Positions 8,596-17,548 of a DNA stretch of 64,000 bases are shown piece by piece. The notes under the pieces are model-generated. The model made no database searches. It saw only the letters and a program-made list of their open reading frames with translations, and was not told the DNA's origin. The DNA comes from Actinobacillus sp. Lineage in GTDB: Bacteria; Pseudomonadota; Gammaproteobacteria; Enterobacterales; Pasteurellaceae. The stretch lies in contig JAHHQZ010000002.1 in assembly GCA_020026075.1 (NCBI GenBank), positions 1 through 64,000 on the forward strand, in the 5' to 3' direction. A program made the position numbers and the translations under genes. The number at the start of each line of letters is the position of its first letter. The stretch's first letter is position 1.

Positions 8596-9114
8596 TTGCA
8601 CTACTTTCTGCAAATGCCCTTTGCAACGGCGACACACATAGGTTTGCTGATGGCGTTCAATACGATTATGCCGATAAGCCGTCAGCTCGTGGGTTTGACA
8701 ATGGCAACGATACATAAAACGCTTGCGTGGAATGCTCGCCGTGTTTAAACGATGTGTAACCTCTGCGGGCCGCTTAAATACTTGTTGCATAATCCCCTGC
8801 CATTCCTTGCCGTGCGGTTTTACTTTGCCAAATAGCCAATACGCCAGCAAATGGGTCACTTCGTGGGGAATAATTTGTTGGCGAAATTCCTGTAAATTTT
8901 CCGACAGTAGAATGGGGTTAAAACGCAATTCCCCACGCTGTGGATACGCCACGCCTGCATTCATTCCACGCAATTTATAAGAGATACTCGGCATTGGAAA
9001 ATCACGCTTAAAGTAACGCTCAGCTTGTTGTAAACAGCGTTCTACTTCGGTTCGCACCAGCAAATCTAAGGTGCTGGCTTGTGTTTGCGTAACGGCGGCT
9101 AAATATTTCGTCAT
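8593..9114 (-). CDS. sprT: SprT family zinc metalloprotein
   Basis: SprT-family proteins resemble the SPRTN/Wss1 metallopeptidases; the bacterial cellular role is not well established. The 173-residue product has the HExxH zinc/active-site motif in IPHEVTHLL (about residues 84-92), a third-ligand region HGKEWQ, and a C-terminal zinc-ribbon with CHC...CRRC cysteines, all in family order. It begins 18 bases upstream of nothing else and is followed at its 5' side by xseA on the same strand, so it may be the last gene of a coaD-xseA-sprT run. Confidence 0.9.
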   Translation of the reverse strand: MTKYLAAVTQTQASTLDLLVRTEVERCLQQAERYFKRDFPMPSISYKLRGMNAGVAYPQRGELRFNPILLSENLQEFRQQIIPHEVTHLLAYWLFGKVKPHGKEWQGIMQQVFKRPAEVTHRLNTASIPRKRFMYRCHCQTHELTAYRHNRIERHQQTYVCRRCKGHLQKVVQ

Positions 9115-9131
9115 TGTTTTAGGGAAAAGTT

Positions 9132-10598
9132 TTACGGCAAAATCTGTTTCACTTCGGCGAAAAATTCGCCCTCGTGCAAACGCACACGCACTTCATCGCC
9201 TTTTTTCAGTGAGCGACTTTGTGTGATCGGGTGATCATCTTGCGTAGCGATAGCATAGCCACGAGATAGCACCACCAACGGACTTAAATCGTGCAATTTA
9301 TGGCAGAGCAAACTAAATTTATTGCCTTGAAATTGCACTTGATCCATTGCCGAACGCTGGATTTTTTCCAGTAGATTTGTGCAATGTTGCTGGTATTGGT
9401 GAACCTGTAACGGCAAAGGGTTATCTTGCAAACGTTGTTGCAAGTTTTGGTAACGCCTGCTGTCTTGGTCAAATTGTTTTGTGATCGCCACTTGTAAACG
9501 CAGTGCCAACTGTGAAAATTGTGCTTGTTGGCTGGTGATCTGCTGTTTTGGATGAGCCTGCAATAAACGCATTCGAACCTGTTGTAGCCTTAACTGAACG
9601 CCGGAATATTTACGCTGAATTTGTTGCGTTAGTGCATATTCCAACGCCTGCAAACGCTGTTGTGCTTGGCTAAATTGCTTTTGCGGATGACATTGCAGTA
9701 ACCGCATTTCCCCTTGTTGCAAACGATACAATTTCGCCCCCAAGGTACGATCCAACGCCATTCCGAGTCGATCTAACATTCCTTGCAAAGACAGGCGCAA
9801 TTCCTGCTGATCACGGCTAATCAATTCCGCTGCCGCTGATGGCGTTGGCGCTCGCACATCAGCAACAAAGTCCGCAATGGTAATATCGGTTTCGTGACCC
9901 ACAGCACTAATTATAGGAATAGTTGAGCTGAAAATCGCCTCCGCCACGGCCTCTTCATTAAAGCACCATAGATCTTCCAAAGAACCGCCGCCACGCCCCA
10001 CAATTAATGCATCCACCTCTTGGCGTTCGTTGGCGAGATTGATCATTTCCACAATGTTCGCTGTGGCTGCTTTGCCCTGCACTGCCGTTGGGTAAATCAC
10101 CACCTGCAAGCTCGGATCACGGCGGCGTAAAATATGCAAAATATCCTGTAACGCCGCCCCAGTGGAAGAGGTTATAACGCCCACACGCTGGCAATGTTTT
10201 GGTAGCGCTCGCTTGAATTTTGCGTCAAACCAACCACGCTGCTGCAACGCTAATTTCAGTGCATCAAATTGCTGTTGCAATGCCCCCAAACCTGCTGGAC
10301 GCATTTCTTCAACGATTAACTGATAATCCCCACGTGGCTCGTAAATCGTAACCTTCGCTCGTACCAAAATTTGTACGCCATTTTGTACGCGAAAATGCAC
10401 CGAGGCATTATTGCCACGAAACATTGCACAACGCACCTGCGCTTGGGCATCTTTTAGGGAAAAATACCAATGACCAGACACGGGCTGCGACAAATTCGAC
10501 ACTTCCCCAACCAGCCAAACTTGCCCAAAGTGCAAGCCCAAAAAGCTTTTTACCGCCCCATTTAGCCCAGAAACGGAATGCACAAACGCATTATCCAT
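9132..10598 (-). CDS. xseA: Exodeoxyribonuclease VII large subunit
   Basis: XseA with XseB degrades single-stranded DNA in both directions. At 488 residues it is somewhat longer than the roughly 450 of E. coli. Residues 10-110 form the OB-fold (VWLVGEVSNL, GHWYFSLKD), followed by the catalytic domain (GVITSSTGAALQD, VGRGGGSLEDLW, SAVGHETD) and a long glutamine-rich coiled coil. The coiled coil contains an internal near-duplication (MRLLQCHPQKQ and MRLLQAHPKQQ), which explains the extra length. It overlaps the coaD stop by 8 bases. Confidence 0.95.
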   Translation of the reverse strand: MDNAFVHSVSGLNGAVKSFLGLHFGQVWLVGEVSNLSQPVSGHWYFSLKDAQAQVRCAMFRGNNASVHFRVQNGVQILVRAKVTIYEPRGDYQLIVEEMRPAGLGALQQQFDALKLALQQRGWFDAKFKRALPKHCQRVGVITSSTGAALQDILHILRRRDPSLQVVIYPTAVQGKAATANIVEMINLANERQEVDALIVGRGGGSLEDLWCFNEEAVAEAIFSSTIPIISAVGHETDITIADFVADVRAPTPSAAAELISRDQQELRLSLQGMLDRLGMALDRTLGAKLYRLQQGEMRLLQCHPQKQFSQAQQRLQALEYALTQQIQRKYSGVQLRLQQVRMRLLQAHPKQQITSQQAQFSQLALRLQVAITKQFDQDSRRYQNLQQRLQDNPLPLQVHQYQQHCTNLLEKIQRSAMDQVQFQGNKFSLLCHKLHDLSPLVVLSRGYAIATQDDHPITQSRSLKKGDEVRVRLHEGEFFAEVKQILP

Positions 10599-11082
10599 TC
10601 ACCGCTCCCTGTGATTTTAATGTCTGAAAATAGGCAGCCACATTCGCTGGGACTAAGTCGTTAATTTTCCCATCGTGCTTGAACACTTCACGCACAACGG
10701 TTGATGATATAAAACCGCAATGAGGCGATGCGGGTAAGAAAAAGGTTTCCACTTCTGGCGCCAAATAGTTTTGAACCTGAGCGAGTTGGTATTCATAATC
10801 AAAGTCCGTGCCATTGCGCAGCCCACGTACTACCGCATCCGCCTGTTGTTCACGCACAAAATCTGCCAACAGTCCACGAATGCCCACCACTTGCACATTT
10901 TGCAAATTTATTACAGCGTGGCGTACAAGCTCCACTCGTGTGGCAAAATCCAGAAACGTCCGCTTGCTTGGATTATCCGCCACAGCGATCACCACTTGCT
11001 CAAAGACCTTCGCCGCACGGCAAACAATATCCAAATGCCCTAATGTGATGGGATCAAACGTCCCTGAAAACACCACCTTCAC
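10591..11082 (-). CDS. coaD: Pantetheine-phosphate adenylyltransferase
   Basis: CoaD joins 4'-phosphopantetheine and ATP to give dephospho-CoA. The 163-residue protein begins KVVFSGTFDPITLGH (nucleotidyltransferase T/HxGH motif) and has SSTVVREV near residue 126 (ISSTxxR motif), both in the expected positions. The start codon is GTG at 11082-11080, with GAGG 6 bases upstream. The xseA start lies inside its 3' end, implying translational coupling. Confidence 0.95.
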   Translation of the reverse strand: MKVVFSGTFDPITLGHLDIVCRAAKVFEQVVIAVADNPSKRTFLDFATRVELVRHAVINLQNVQVVGIRGLLADFVREQQADAVVRGLRNGTDFDYEYQLAQVQNYLAPEVETFFLPASPHCGFISSTVVREVFKHDGKINDLVPANVAAYFQTLKSQGAVNG

Positions 11083-11104
11083 CTTGTACCTCGCTAAACA
11101 AAAA

Positions 11105-11130
11105 AAAGCCCAAACGCACGCTTGGGCTTT
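11105..11130 (-). terminator. Terminator of the SlyB/Pcp lipoprotein gene
   Basis: AAAGCCCAA and TTGGGCTTT form a 9-bp stem around an 8-base loop. On the minus strand it is followed by a T-rich run (from the A-run at 11098-11105), just downstream of the lipoprotein stop. Confidence 0.85.
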
Positions 11131-11144
11131 ATCAAAAAAATGGC

Positions 11145-11630
11145 TTAAATCGGGTTGACGTTTACTGGGTTGGAACCCACTAAGCTTACACGGCGCCCCG
11201 CCACAAATGCTGGATCGGCTTTTTCCACCACGGCGACAGTTTGTCCGTTGTCTTTACGAATAATCAACTGCATTGCTTGCACTCGGTTGAGTTTATTTGC
11301 TGCTGAATTGCCCAACGCACCACCAGCAATAGCACCGACGGTGCCTGCAATCATCTGCCCTTTACCGCCGCCAATAGTTGAACCCAATAAACCACCTAGC
11401 ACAGCGCCACCAAGACCGCCAATAATGTTTGTCGAGCCATTACCTGCTTGGATGGTTACTGGTTTCACGCTTAAAATCGTGCCGTAAGTGACAGCCAATT
11501 CCGCTTTCGCTAAGTTACCGCCGTAGGTGCTACCGCTGTACATATCTTGATTAGCACAAGCTACCACGCCTGCGGAAAGGGTTACTAATACCGCCAATTT
11601 TGCGGCTTTTTTCAATAATGGATTTAACAT
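11145..11630 (-). CDS. slyB: Glycine-zipper outer membrane lipoprotein (SlyB/Pcp family)
   Basis: This is an outer-membrane lipoprotein of the Pcp/SlyB type (15-kDa peptidoglycan-associated lipoprotein in Haemophilus). The 161-residue precursor has a signal peptide with lipobox GVVAC (Cys about residue 25), then a glycine-zipper 2TM stretch (GGLGGAVLGGLLGSTIGGG and GAIAGGALG, about residues 90-130), then a C-terminal domain ending VNPI. AAGGAT precedes the ATG, and a strong terminator follows. The gene is monocistronic. SlyB responds to PhoPQ in enterics; nothing here shows whether that holds. Confidence 0.9.
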   Translation of the reverse strand: MLNPLLKKAAKLAVLVTLSAGVVACANQDMYSGSTYGGNLAKAELAVTYGTILSVKPVTIQAGNGSTNIIGGLGGAVLGGLLGSTIGGGKGQMIAGTVGAIAGGALGNSAANKLNRVQAMQLIIRKDNGQTVAVVEKADPAFVAGRRVSLVGSNPVNVNPI

Positions 11631-11707
11631 ACTTTTTATCCTTGTTCGAGAAAAAGAAGGAACACTATTATAACAGAACTTTTTAAAATATTTCGACCTA
11701 TAGATTT

Positions 11708-12785
11708 TTATCTTTTTTCCTGTCGTTCAATTTGTTCAATAAGCCAATTAATCGCACCTGATAAAGGGAAATTAGCAGTATCATTTGAATATTTGGCAAC
11801 ATTATTTACTACCCGATAATGAGGTACTTGAGGTGCAACAAGAGGTGTCCACATTTGTAAATTTGGTGTCGAATTGGCAAAAAAGCTTAATAATGGTTTC
11901 CGAAATGCACAAGCCGTATGCACGGCACCACCATCAACCGCAATCACAATATCTGCGGATTCTACCAATGCAAAAAAATGATTGAGATCCATTTTAGGCA
12001 ACAAGTGCAATATTCCTTTCTCAATAAAATTAGGTAAATAACATTGCAGTTTATCCCAATAAGATATGGTACTTTTCCCTGCATAAGAAAGAATAAATTC
12101 AATATTTAATAATGGTTTTTCTTGGTAAATTTCTTGTAATAAATTTGCTAATTCTCTAGGGGGGAATTTCTCTTTTACTACCCTGTGGACAGAGTAAAAT
12201 ATGTACTTTATTCGTTTTCCATTGCATCTTTATTATATTTTTTTCTTGGTGTTGCGTATGTAAAATACTTATAGGGTCAGGAATATTTTTAATTTCATTT
12301 TTAAGTGCAACACTTAAGTAATGACTTAATGGTGTAGTCTCTGGAATAGGGAAATAGTAATCAAATGATTTTATAGTTTCTAAATTATAATATTTCTTAT
12401 GCTGTTTATTAAAAATGATAATTTTATTTGGCATTAAAATTCGATCAGCAAATAATGATTTAGTTGTAAAATTATTTTCAAAATCAATTAATAGATCCCA
12501 TTTTCGATAATTTTTAAAATAGTCTAATATATTGAATCTTATGTATTCATCAACTAATTGACTTGCTTTAAAAACAACTGGATTGTTTTTTTCAACTAGA
12601 ACCCCAATTTTTGCCTTAGGAAATATCAATTTTAGTTGTTTAATATGGGCTGTATGTACTATTGCATCACCAATAGCATATCCCATCGGACGAATTAAAA
12701 TAGAGTTAATATTGGATTGGATTGGATTGGGTTGTATTGGATTATAACGTTTCTCCAACAATAAAATAAATAATTTCTTAAACAT
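11708..12785 (-). pseudogene. Glycosyltransferase family 9 (heptosyltransferase-like), frameshifted / phase-off
   Basis: GT9 enzymes add heptose or related sugars to lipopolysaccharide core in the cytoplasm. The N-terminal ORF (12785-12156) has the nucleotide-fold opening NSILIRPMGYAIGDAIV, and the C-terminal part (below 12156) has the GT9 donor-site motif VESADIVIAVDGGAVHTACA. The first frame stops at TAG (12158-12156) directly after a run of six C (12164-12159 on the plus strand as G). Removing one C gives IPPRELANLLQEIYQ and joins the two frames into one 358-residue protein. Near the start, four CCAAT units (12730-12711) encode NPIQ-type repeats. Either tract could switch the gene; a sequencing indel in the C-run is the simplest alternative. 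Confidence 0.88.
12711..12730. repeat. Pentanucleotide tandem repeat (ATTGG)4 inside the 5' end of the GT9 gene
   Basis: Four perfect ATTGG units (CCAAT on the coding strand), flanked by degenerate copies to 12740, lie about 18 codons after the glycosyltransferase start. A 5-bp unit shifts frame with each copy change, as in known phase-variable LPS genes of Haemophilus, which use tetramers such as CAAT. Confidence 0.9.
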
Positions 12786-12801
12786 TTTGATTCCCTACAT
12801 G

Positions 12802-12829
12802 TCTCTCTTCCTAATTTTAGGAAGAGAGA
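12802..12829 (-). terminator. 13-bp perfect hairpin downstream of cmoA
   Basis: TCTCTCTTCCTAA and TTAGGAAGAGAGA form a perfect stem with a 2-base loop, between the cmoA stop and the glycosyltransferase start. There is no T-run on the minus strand, so it may be a processing or weak termination site rather than a classical terminator. Confidence 0.5.
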
Positions 12830-12843
12830 TGCTATTATACAAA

Positions 12844-13569
12844 TTACTTAACCGCAATCATTGATCCGAAGTTGAAACATTGGAACCACAGTTCCACTTT
12901 TGAAAAGCCCACCGATTGCAGGCGTTTTTTGTGGGTTTCAATGCTGTCGGTACGCATTACTTTTTCCAATGCGGTGCGTTTTTGGCTCACTTCTAACTCG
13001 CTGTAACCATTGGCACGCTTGAATTGATGATGTAAATCAATGAGCAATTCGTTCATTGCCGTTTCATTAAAATTGAATTTTTCCGACAGAACCAAAACGC
13101 CACCTTTATTTAGCCCTTGATAGATTTTTTTCAGCAGTGCCAAGCGATCCTCTGGCGGCAAGAATTGTAGCGTGAAATTTAGCACCACCATCGAGGCGTT
13201 TTTAATTTCAATTTGGCGAATGTCATCGCACAAAATTTCCACAGGCACATCGCTATGGTAAGCGTTTAAATATTGCACAGCACGATCCACCATCGGTTGG
13301 GAGTTATCCACGCCAATTAAACGCACATTCGGCACATTTGCCACATTACGGCGAATGGAAAGAGTCGCCGCTCCACGAGAGCAGCCCAAGTCATATACAT
13401 TGGAATTTGGCGTAACAAAACGGCTCGCTAGCATTCCTATTGCCGTAATAATGTTGGAATACCCCGGCACCGAGCGAGAAATCATATCAGGGAAAACTTC
13501 TGCTACCTGTTCGTCAAAGGTGAAATCACCCAATTTTTCAATGGGTGCGGAGAAAATGGTATCTTTCAT
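12844..13569 (-). CDS. cmoA: Carboxy-S-adenosyl-L-methionine synthase CmoA
   Basis: CmoA makes carboxy-SAM from SAM and prephenate for wobble-uridine (cmo5U34) modification of tRNA. The 241-residue protein starts MKDTIFSAP, carries the family FTFDEQVAEVFPDMI stretch (about residues 17-31), the SAM-binding motif VYDLGCSRGAATLSIRR (about 58-74), and MVVLNFTLQFL (motif IV region). Length is normal. No cmoB lies beside it in the window. Its upstream neighbour is a decayed region, so the gene probably has its own promoter. Confidence 0.95.
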   Translation of the reverse strand: MKDTIFSAPIEKLGDFTFDEQVAEVFPDMISRSVPGYSNIITAIGMLASRFVTPNSNVYDLGCSRGAATLSIRRNVANVPNVRLIGVDNSQPMVDRAVQYLNAYHSDVPVEILCDDIRQIEIKNASMVVLNFTLQFLPPEDRLALLKKIYQGLNKGGVLVLSEKFNFNETAMNELLIDLHHQFKRANGYSELEVSQKRTALEKVMRTDSIETHKKRLQSVGFSKVELWFQCFNFGSMIAVK

Positions 13570-13617
13570 AAGTATCCTTCATCAAATAAAAACTCGCTAT
13601 TGTAAAACAAGCTAGAT

Positions 13618-13990
13618 TTAACCGCCAATATCTTTAAATTTATCCACGAATTTTGACACAATTCCCAGCACGTGGCTTTTCAGCGTACGATATTTGGAGT
13701 TTAGCGGGCTTAGTTTTGGCAAACAATCGTTCAAATCCTGCCCGTTTTCAGTAGTGTAACCACGTTTCAACGATTGTGAAATGTAGCGCTCACATCCGCA
13801 TTGAGATTTTCACACTGAATAACTCATTCACTGCCTGCTTTTGCTCTTGACGTGCAAATTGAATAAAACACTCCGTAATATCGTGCTTATCCTCAAATTC
13901 AGTTAAATCTTTTCCTTCAATAAACTCAGCAATTAAATCCCCATTTAGATTAAGGCTTAAAAATCTTCTCTAATACCACTTTTTCTAGTA
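13618..13990 (-). pseudogene. Decayed gene fragment, probably from a restriction-type locus
   Basis: On the minus strand, broken frames can be stitched: a segment reading LNLNGDLIAEFIEGKDL and on to FARQEQKQAVNELFSV, then after a frame change SLKRGYTTENGQDLNDCLPK and SPLNSKYRTLKSHVL, ending KFKDIGG and TAA at 13618. At least two frame changes are needed. The C-terminal style recalls type I restriction R subunits, but I cannot identify it with confidence. It directly abuts the DUF262/DUF1524 remnant. Confidence 0.45.
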
Positions 13991-14202
13991 TTTCTATTAA
14001 CATTTTCTGATTAGCTATTTTCAGTTTTTTTCAAAGATAATGATAAGATCATTGGGATCAATATCATTATAAATCTTAATTAATTTTCTCAACTTAATTA
14101 TTTTATTATTTATATCTATTCTTAGAAATAATTGCTCATCAATATTTTCTGATTTTTATATTTCCTTGAAAGGTAAAAGAAAGTATTTTTATTTTATATT
14201 TA

Positions 14203-14600
14203 CTAAACCGTTAGGGTTAAATTCGCAGCACAATTTAGCCAAGTTTTATGAATTTGATCGACATTCTCCTCGAGTTCAGCTCGCCATTCTGCACTTAAAC
14301 TCTGAGGCATAATATGTTCAATAGTTAGCATATCTTTAAGCCCTGATCGTCCATCTATCATATCCCATAGCGGCGGTGTACCACGAACATTACCATTTTA
14401 TAAACGTTCTAAAACATATTTACGTTGATTCGATTCAAGTTTATAAACTTCGCATATTTTAGTATAGGTCTTATAAAGTTCAGAATATTTCTATAAATTC
14501 TTAATACATAATCTTTACATAAATTATATTTTCTAAGTAATGTTTAAATTCACAAAATAACTTATCTTTCTTAAACTTCTTCTCTTCTTTCAATTTGTCA
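14203..14600 (-). pseudogene. DUF262/DUF1524 (GmrSD-like) protein remnant
   Basis: The minus strand encodes, with internal stops and a frame change, KYSELYKTYTKICEVYKLE, then NGNVRGTPPLWDMIDGRSG, then MLTIEHIMPQSLSAEWRAEL and WLNCAANLTLT. The IEHIMPQ motif followed by W-x-N-x-x-x-NLTL is characteristic of the DUF1524 HNH half of DUF262/DUF1524 proteins, whose best-known member is the modification-dependent restriction enzyme GmrSD. A TAA interrupts the frame near 14400 and TAG near 14485. The intervening 13991-14202 is AT-rich with one short open stretch (IDINNKIIKLRKLIKIYND) of unknown origin. Confidence 0.65.
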
Positions 14601-14634
14601 AAATTTTATGAAATATTCCGGCCTAGGTTTATGG

Positions 14635-16023
14635 TTAAAAACCCAGTCTGTCTAGGAATAGGGCGAGGGCGAGAATATCGGCACTACCACCTGGACTTAA
14701 GTTATTTTGAATACAACGTTGGTCAAAATAATGAAGTTCGGTTTTTAATTGGTTTTGGGGGAGTGATTGGTTTAATAATTGCTGTGCCTGTTGTTGCACT
14801 AGGGTTAAGCCTGCCATTCCGCCACGATGTAATAAATTTGTGTCTGTGTTGTGTGCCATTAAATACAGTAGCCAGTAATAGGGCTGTTGGCGTAAGGGAA
14901 TGTGGGTGAACGTTGGGCGGTGTTGCCATAGTTGGCGTAGTAGCGGAAAGCCTTGTTCAGCTTCGCCTCGTGCGCCTGTTACGCCGTAGGTTTTAAATAA
15001 TTTTTCCCCTGCAGTTTTGGGTTCGGTTACCTTGCTTAACTCTGCCGTTACGCCAGCACTGAGGGCTGCGACGTTTTCGCAAAGTGGTGCAAGTTGTAAG
15101 TGAAAAGGCTGGTAATCCTGTTGGGCGATGAGCCGTCCTAAACTGCATAAACACAAGGCGAAAGCAAAGATCGCCCCTTTGTGCGTATTCACGCCTTTTG
15201 TGGCACTGAACATTGCTTTTTCCGCTTGAATGCCGATGAGCCTTAATTGTGGGAAAACCGCACTAGGCACAGTTTGTGTGGTATTCATTCCCAGTTGCAC
15301 ACATTGGGCGAAAAAAGGCGTTAGCGATTGCGCACTTTTCACCAACAATGCAGCGTCCATATCCTTATGTGCCCCTTGACTTTTGGCATCCACTAAACCT
15401 GGTTTGGGCGTGAGCATTGCTTCGGCACAAAGGGCTTGGCAAGCTTGATTAGCAAGGTACTCGCTGTAAATGTCTTGCTGAACCAATTTTTGCAAGGCTG
15501 CCATTAAATCAGCCATTGAATGACTACGCTGGCGTGCGCAAATTTTGGCATTTTCGGGACAAATTAAGCATTGGCGTGGGGCGACACCTAAATCCGCACG
15601 GCTAATGGGCTTGCCGTTGCGATCAATCACGTCCATATCCCAAAGACGTGCGAGCGGCGTGGTGCTTTCAAGGGCAATGCAAAGTTGCTTTAATTGCAGG
15701 GCCGGAATATTTACGGAAAAAATAGCTTCATTGCCTGTATTTGCTCGGGTGATTTTTTGCTCGGTTGGCGTGATATTTTCCGCTTTAAATCGCCTTTCAA
15801 GCGCCTTTAATGCCTGTTTAAACACGTAATCCAGCAAAGCGTTGCGTTTCACGCCGCCCATTGCGTTGATGGTCAACGACAGCACGGGCTGCTGGTATGT
15901 TTCAAGCAAACTTTTTTGGTGGATCGCTCGTTGATCACGAGCATTGAGTAAATCCAACAAAGAAACATCGCTCCCTTGTAGCGATGTTTCTTGTGCGAGG
16001 ACGGGTTGTAAATCCTTTAACAT
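14635..16023 (-). CDS. citXG: Fused CitX-CitG: apo-citrate lyase prosthetic group transferase and triphosphoribosyl-dephospho-CoA synthase
   Basis: CitG makes the triphosphoribosyl-dephospho-CoA precursor and CitX attaches it to the citrate lyase acyl carrier protein. Here both are one 462-residue polypeptide: CitX spans about residues 1-175 (LLNARDQRAIHQ, RLWDMDVIDRNGKPISR, RQCLICPENAKICAR), and CitG spans about 190-462 (CAEAMLTPKPGLVDAKSQGAHKDM, NTHKGAIFAFALC, SPGGSADILAL). The same fusion exists in Haemophilus. It is the last gene of the citC-D-E-F-XG operon, 1 base after citF. The 3' flank is the decayed restriction region. Confidence 0.94.
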   Translation of the reverse strand: MLKDLQPVLAQETSLQGSDVSLLDLLNARDQRAIHQKSLLETYQQPVLSLTINAMGGVKRNALLDYVFKQALKALERRFKAENITPTEQKITRANTGNEAIFSVNIPALQLKQLCIALESTTPLARLWDMDVIDRNGKPISRADLGVAPRQCLICPENAKICARQRSHSMADLMAALQKLVQQDIYSEYLANQACQALCAEAMLTPKPGLVDAKSQGAHKDMDAALLVKSAQSLTPFFAQCVQLGMNTTQTVPSAVFPQLRLIGIQAEKAMFSATKGVNTHKGAIFAFALCLCSLGRLIAQQDYQPFHLQLAPLCENVAALSAGVTAELSKVTEPKTAGEKLFKTYGVTGARGEAEQGFPLLRQLWQHRPTFTHIPLRQQPYYWLLYLMAHNTDTNLLHRGGMAGLTLVQQQAQQLLNQSLPQNQLKTELHYFDQRCIQNNLSPGGSADILALALFLDRLGF

Positions 16024-16024
16024 T

Positions 16025-17536
16025 TTATTCTTTGATTTGGTAAACCATGTCGATCACCGAACCATCACGATAACGTACCACTGCCACTGGTTTGTCTGTA
16101 AATTCAATGGCTTGCGGTTTGCCTGTAATGCTGTAAGCGAGCTGGCAAAGTTCATCAATGCTACTTAAAGCAATGCCTGCTTGGGTGAGTTTTCCGATTA
16201 AATCTGGGCGTTTTGGGTTTACCGCAACACCGTGATCGGTAACCAGAATGTCAATGTTTTCACCTGGTGTTACGCAGGTCAACACATTTTCCACGACGGT
16301 TGGAATGCGTCCACGCACGAGCGGCGCCACAATAATCGCCACTTGCGCACTGGCGGCGGTATCACAGTGTCCGCCTGACGCACCACGAATCACGCCGTCT
16401 GATCCTGTTAATACGTTGACGTTAAATTGCGTGTCAATTTCTAACGCACTCAACACTACGACATCCAATCCGTCTACGGATGCCCCTTTGGAGCTACAGT
16501 TGGCGTATTGGTTGGCACTGATTTCAATGTGGTTTGGATTGCGAGCGAGAGATTGCGCAGCGTCTTTGTCAAAGCTTTGTACATCGAGTAATTTTTTAAT
16601 TAATCCAGCCTCGTGTAATTTCACCATTGTGGCGGTGATGCCGCCTAAGGCGAAGTCGGCTTGAATGTTGTCTTTACGCATTTTGTGTTCAAGAAAACGA
16701 GTAACCGCCAGCGCTGCACCGCCTGACCCCGTTTGCAAGGAAAAGCCGTCTTTAAAATAGCCAGTGTTGAAAATCACATCCGCTGCTTTGCGAGCGATGA
16801 GCAATTCTCGTGGATTTTTCGTAATGCGAGTAGCACCGCCGCCGATTTTTTTCGGATCACCCACTTCGTCTACTTTGACAATGCAATCCACTTGGTCTTG
16901 GCAAATGCTCGCTGGGTTGTGTGGATAAGGCTGGATTTCTTCGGTGAGTAAAACGACTTTCTTCGCCGCATCCGCATCTACTCGGGCATAGCCCAAAGAA
17001 CCGCACTGACTTTTTCCTGAATAGCCGTTGGCGTTACCAAATTCATCGCAGGCTGGCACGCCTAAAAATGCCACGTCAATGTTGATTTCACCTGACTTCA
17101 CTAAATGCACACGTCCGCCGTGAGAGTGAATGTTCACGGGTTCTGGCAACAAGCCACGAGAAATGGCCTCAGCGAGTTCGCCACGAATGCCTGAGGTGTA
17201 AATTTTGCTGACGACGCCATTTTTAATGTGTTCGATGAGCGGAAAATGGCTGTCGATTAACGAGCTGGACGCAAGGGTTAAATTGCGAAAGCCCATTTCA
17301 GCAATTTTTGCCATAACTTGGTTTAGCACTTTGTCGCCGCCACGAAATGCGTGGTGAAATGAAATGGTCATTCCGTCTTTTAGCCCTGAGCGTTTGATTG
17401 CCTCTTCGAGGGAGTCGCAAATTTTGCGATCCAAACGGCTTGCGTTTAAAGACGAGGCTTTAGGTACTGGCTCGTAAGCACGTAGGTCGGAATTTTTTTC
17501 TAAAATTTGTTGAATGCGTTGTTCACGTGATTTCAT
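16025..17536 (-). CDS. citF: Citrate lyase alpha subunit (citrate CoA-transferase)
   Basis: CitF exchanges the acetyl group on the acyl carrier protein for citrate in the cytoplasmic citrate lyase complex. The 503-residue sequence shows family blocks TISFHHAFRGGDKVLNQV (about residues 57-74), IHSHGGRVHLVKSG, GVPACDEFGNANGYSGKS, a TGSGGAALAVTRFLE stretch, and a C-terminal ENIDILVTDHGVAVNP. Length matches E. coli CitF (about 510). It sits between citE (12 bases upstream) and citXG (1 base downstream), so translation is probably coupled. Confidence 0.97.
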   Translation of the reverse strand: MKSREQRIQQILEKNSDLRAYEPVPKASSLNASRLDRKICDSLEEAIKRSGLKDGMTISFHHAFRGGDKVLNQVMAKIAEMGFRNLTLASSSLIDSHFPLIEHIKNGVVSKIYTSGIRGELAEAISRGLLPEPVNIHSHGGRVHLVKSGEINIDVAFLGVPACDEFGNANGYSGKSQCGSLGYARVDADAAKKVVLLTEEIQPYPHNPASICQDQVDCIVKVDEVGDPKKIGGGATRITKNPRELLIARKAADVIFNTGYFKDGFSLQTGSGGAALAVTRFLEHKMRKDNIQADFALGGITATMVKLHEAGLIKKLLDVQSFDKDAAQSLARNPNHIEISANQYANCSSKGASVDGLDVVVLSALEIDTQFNVNVLTGSDGVIRGASGGHCDTAASAQVAIIVAPLVRGRIPTVVENVLTCVTPGENIDILVTDHGVAVNPKRPDLIGKLTQAGIALSSIDELCQLAYSITGKPQAIEFTDKPVAVVRYRDGSVIDMVYQIKE

Positions 17537-17548
17537 TTTGCTTACTCC

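Noticed and set aside
11155..11487. Long plus-strand frame opposite the SlyB/Pcp lipoprotein
   Set aside because: It is the reverse reading of a glycine-zipper gene with strong family support; the frame has no SD and no recognisable domain.
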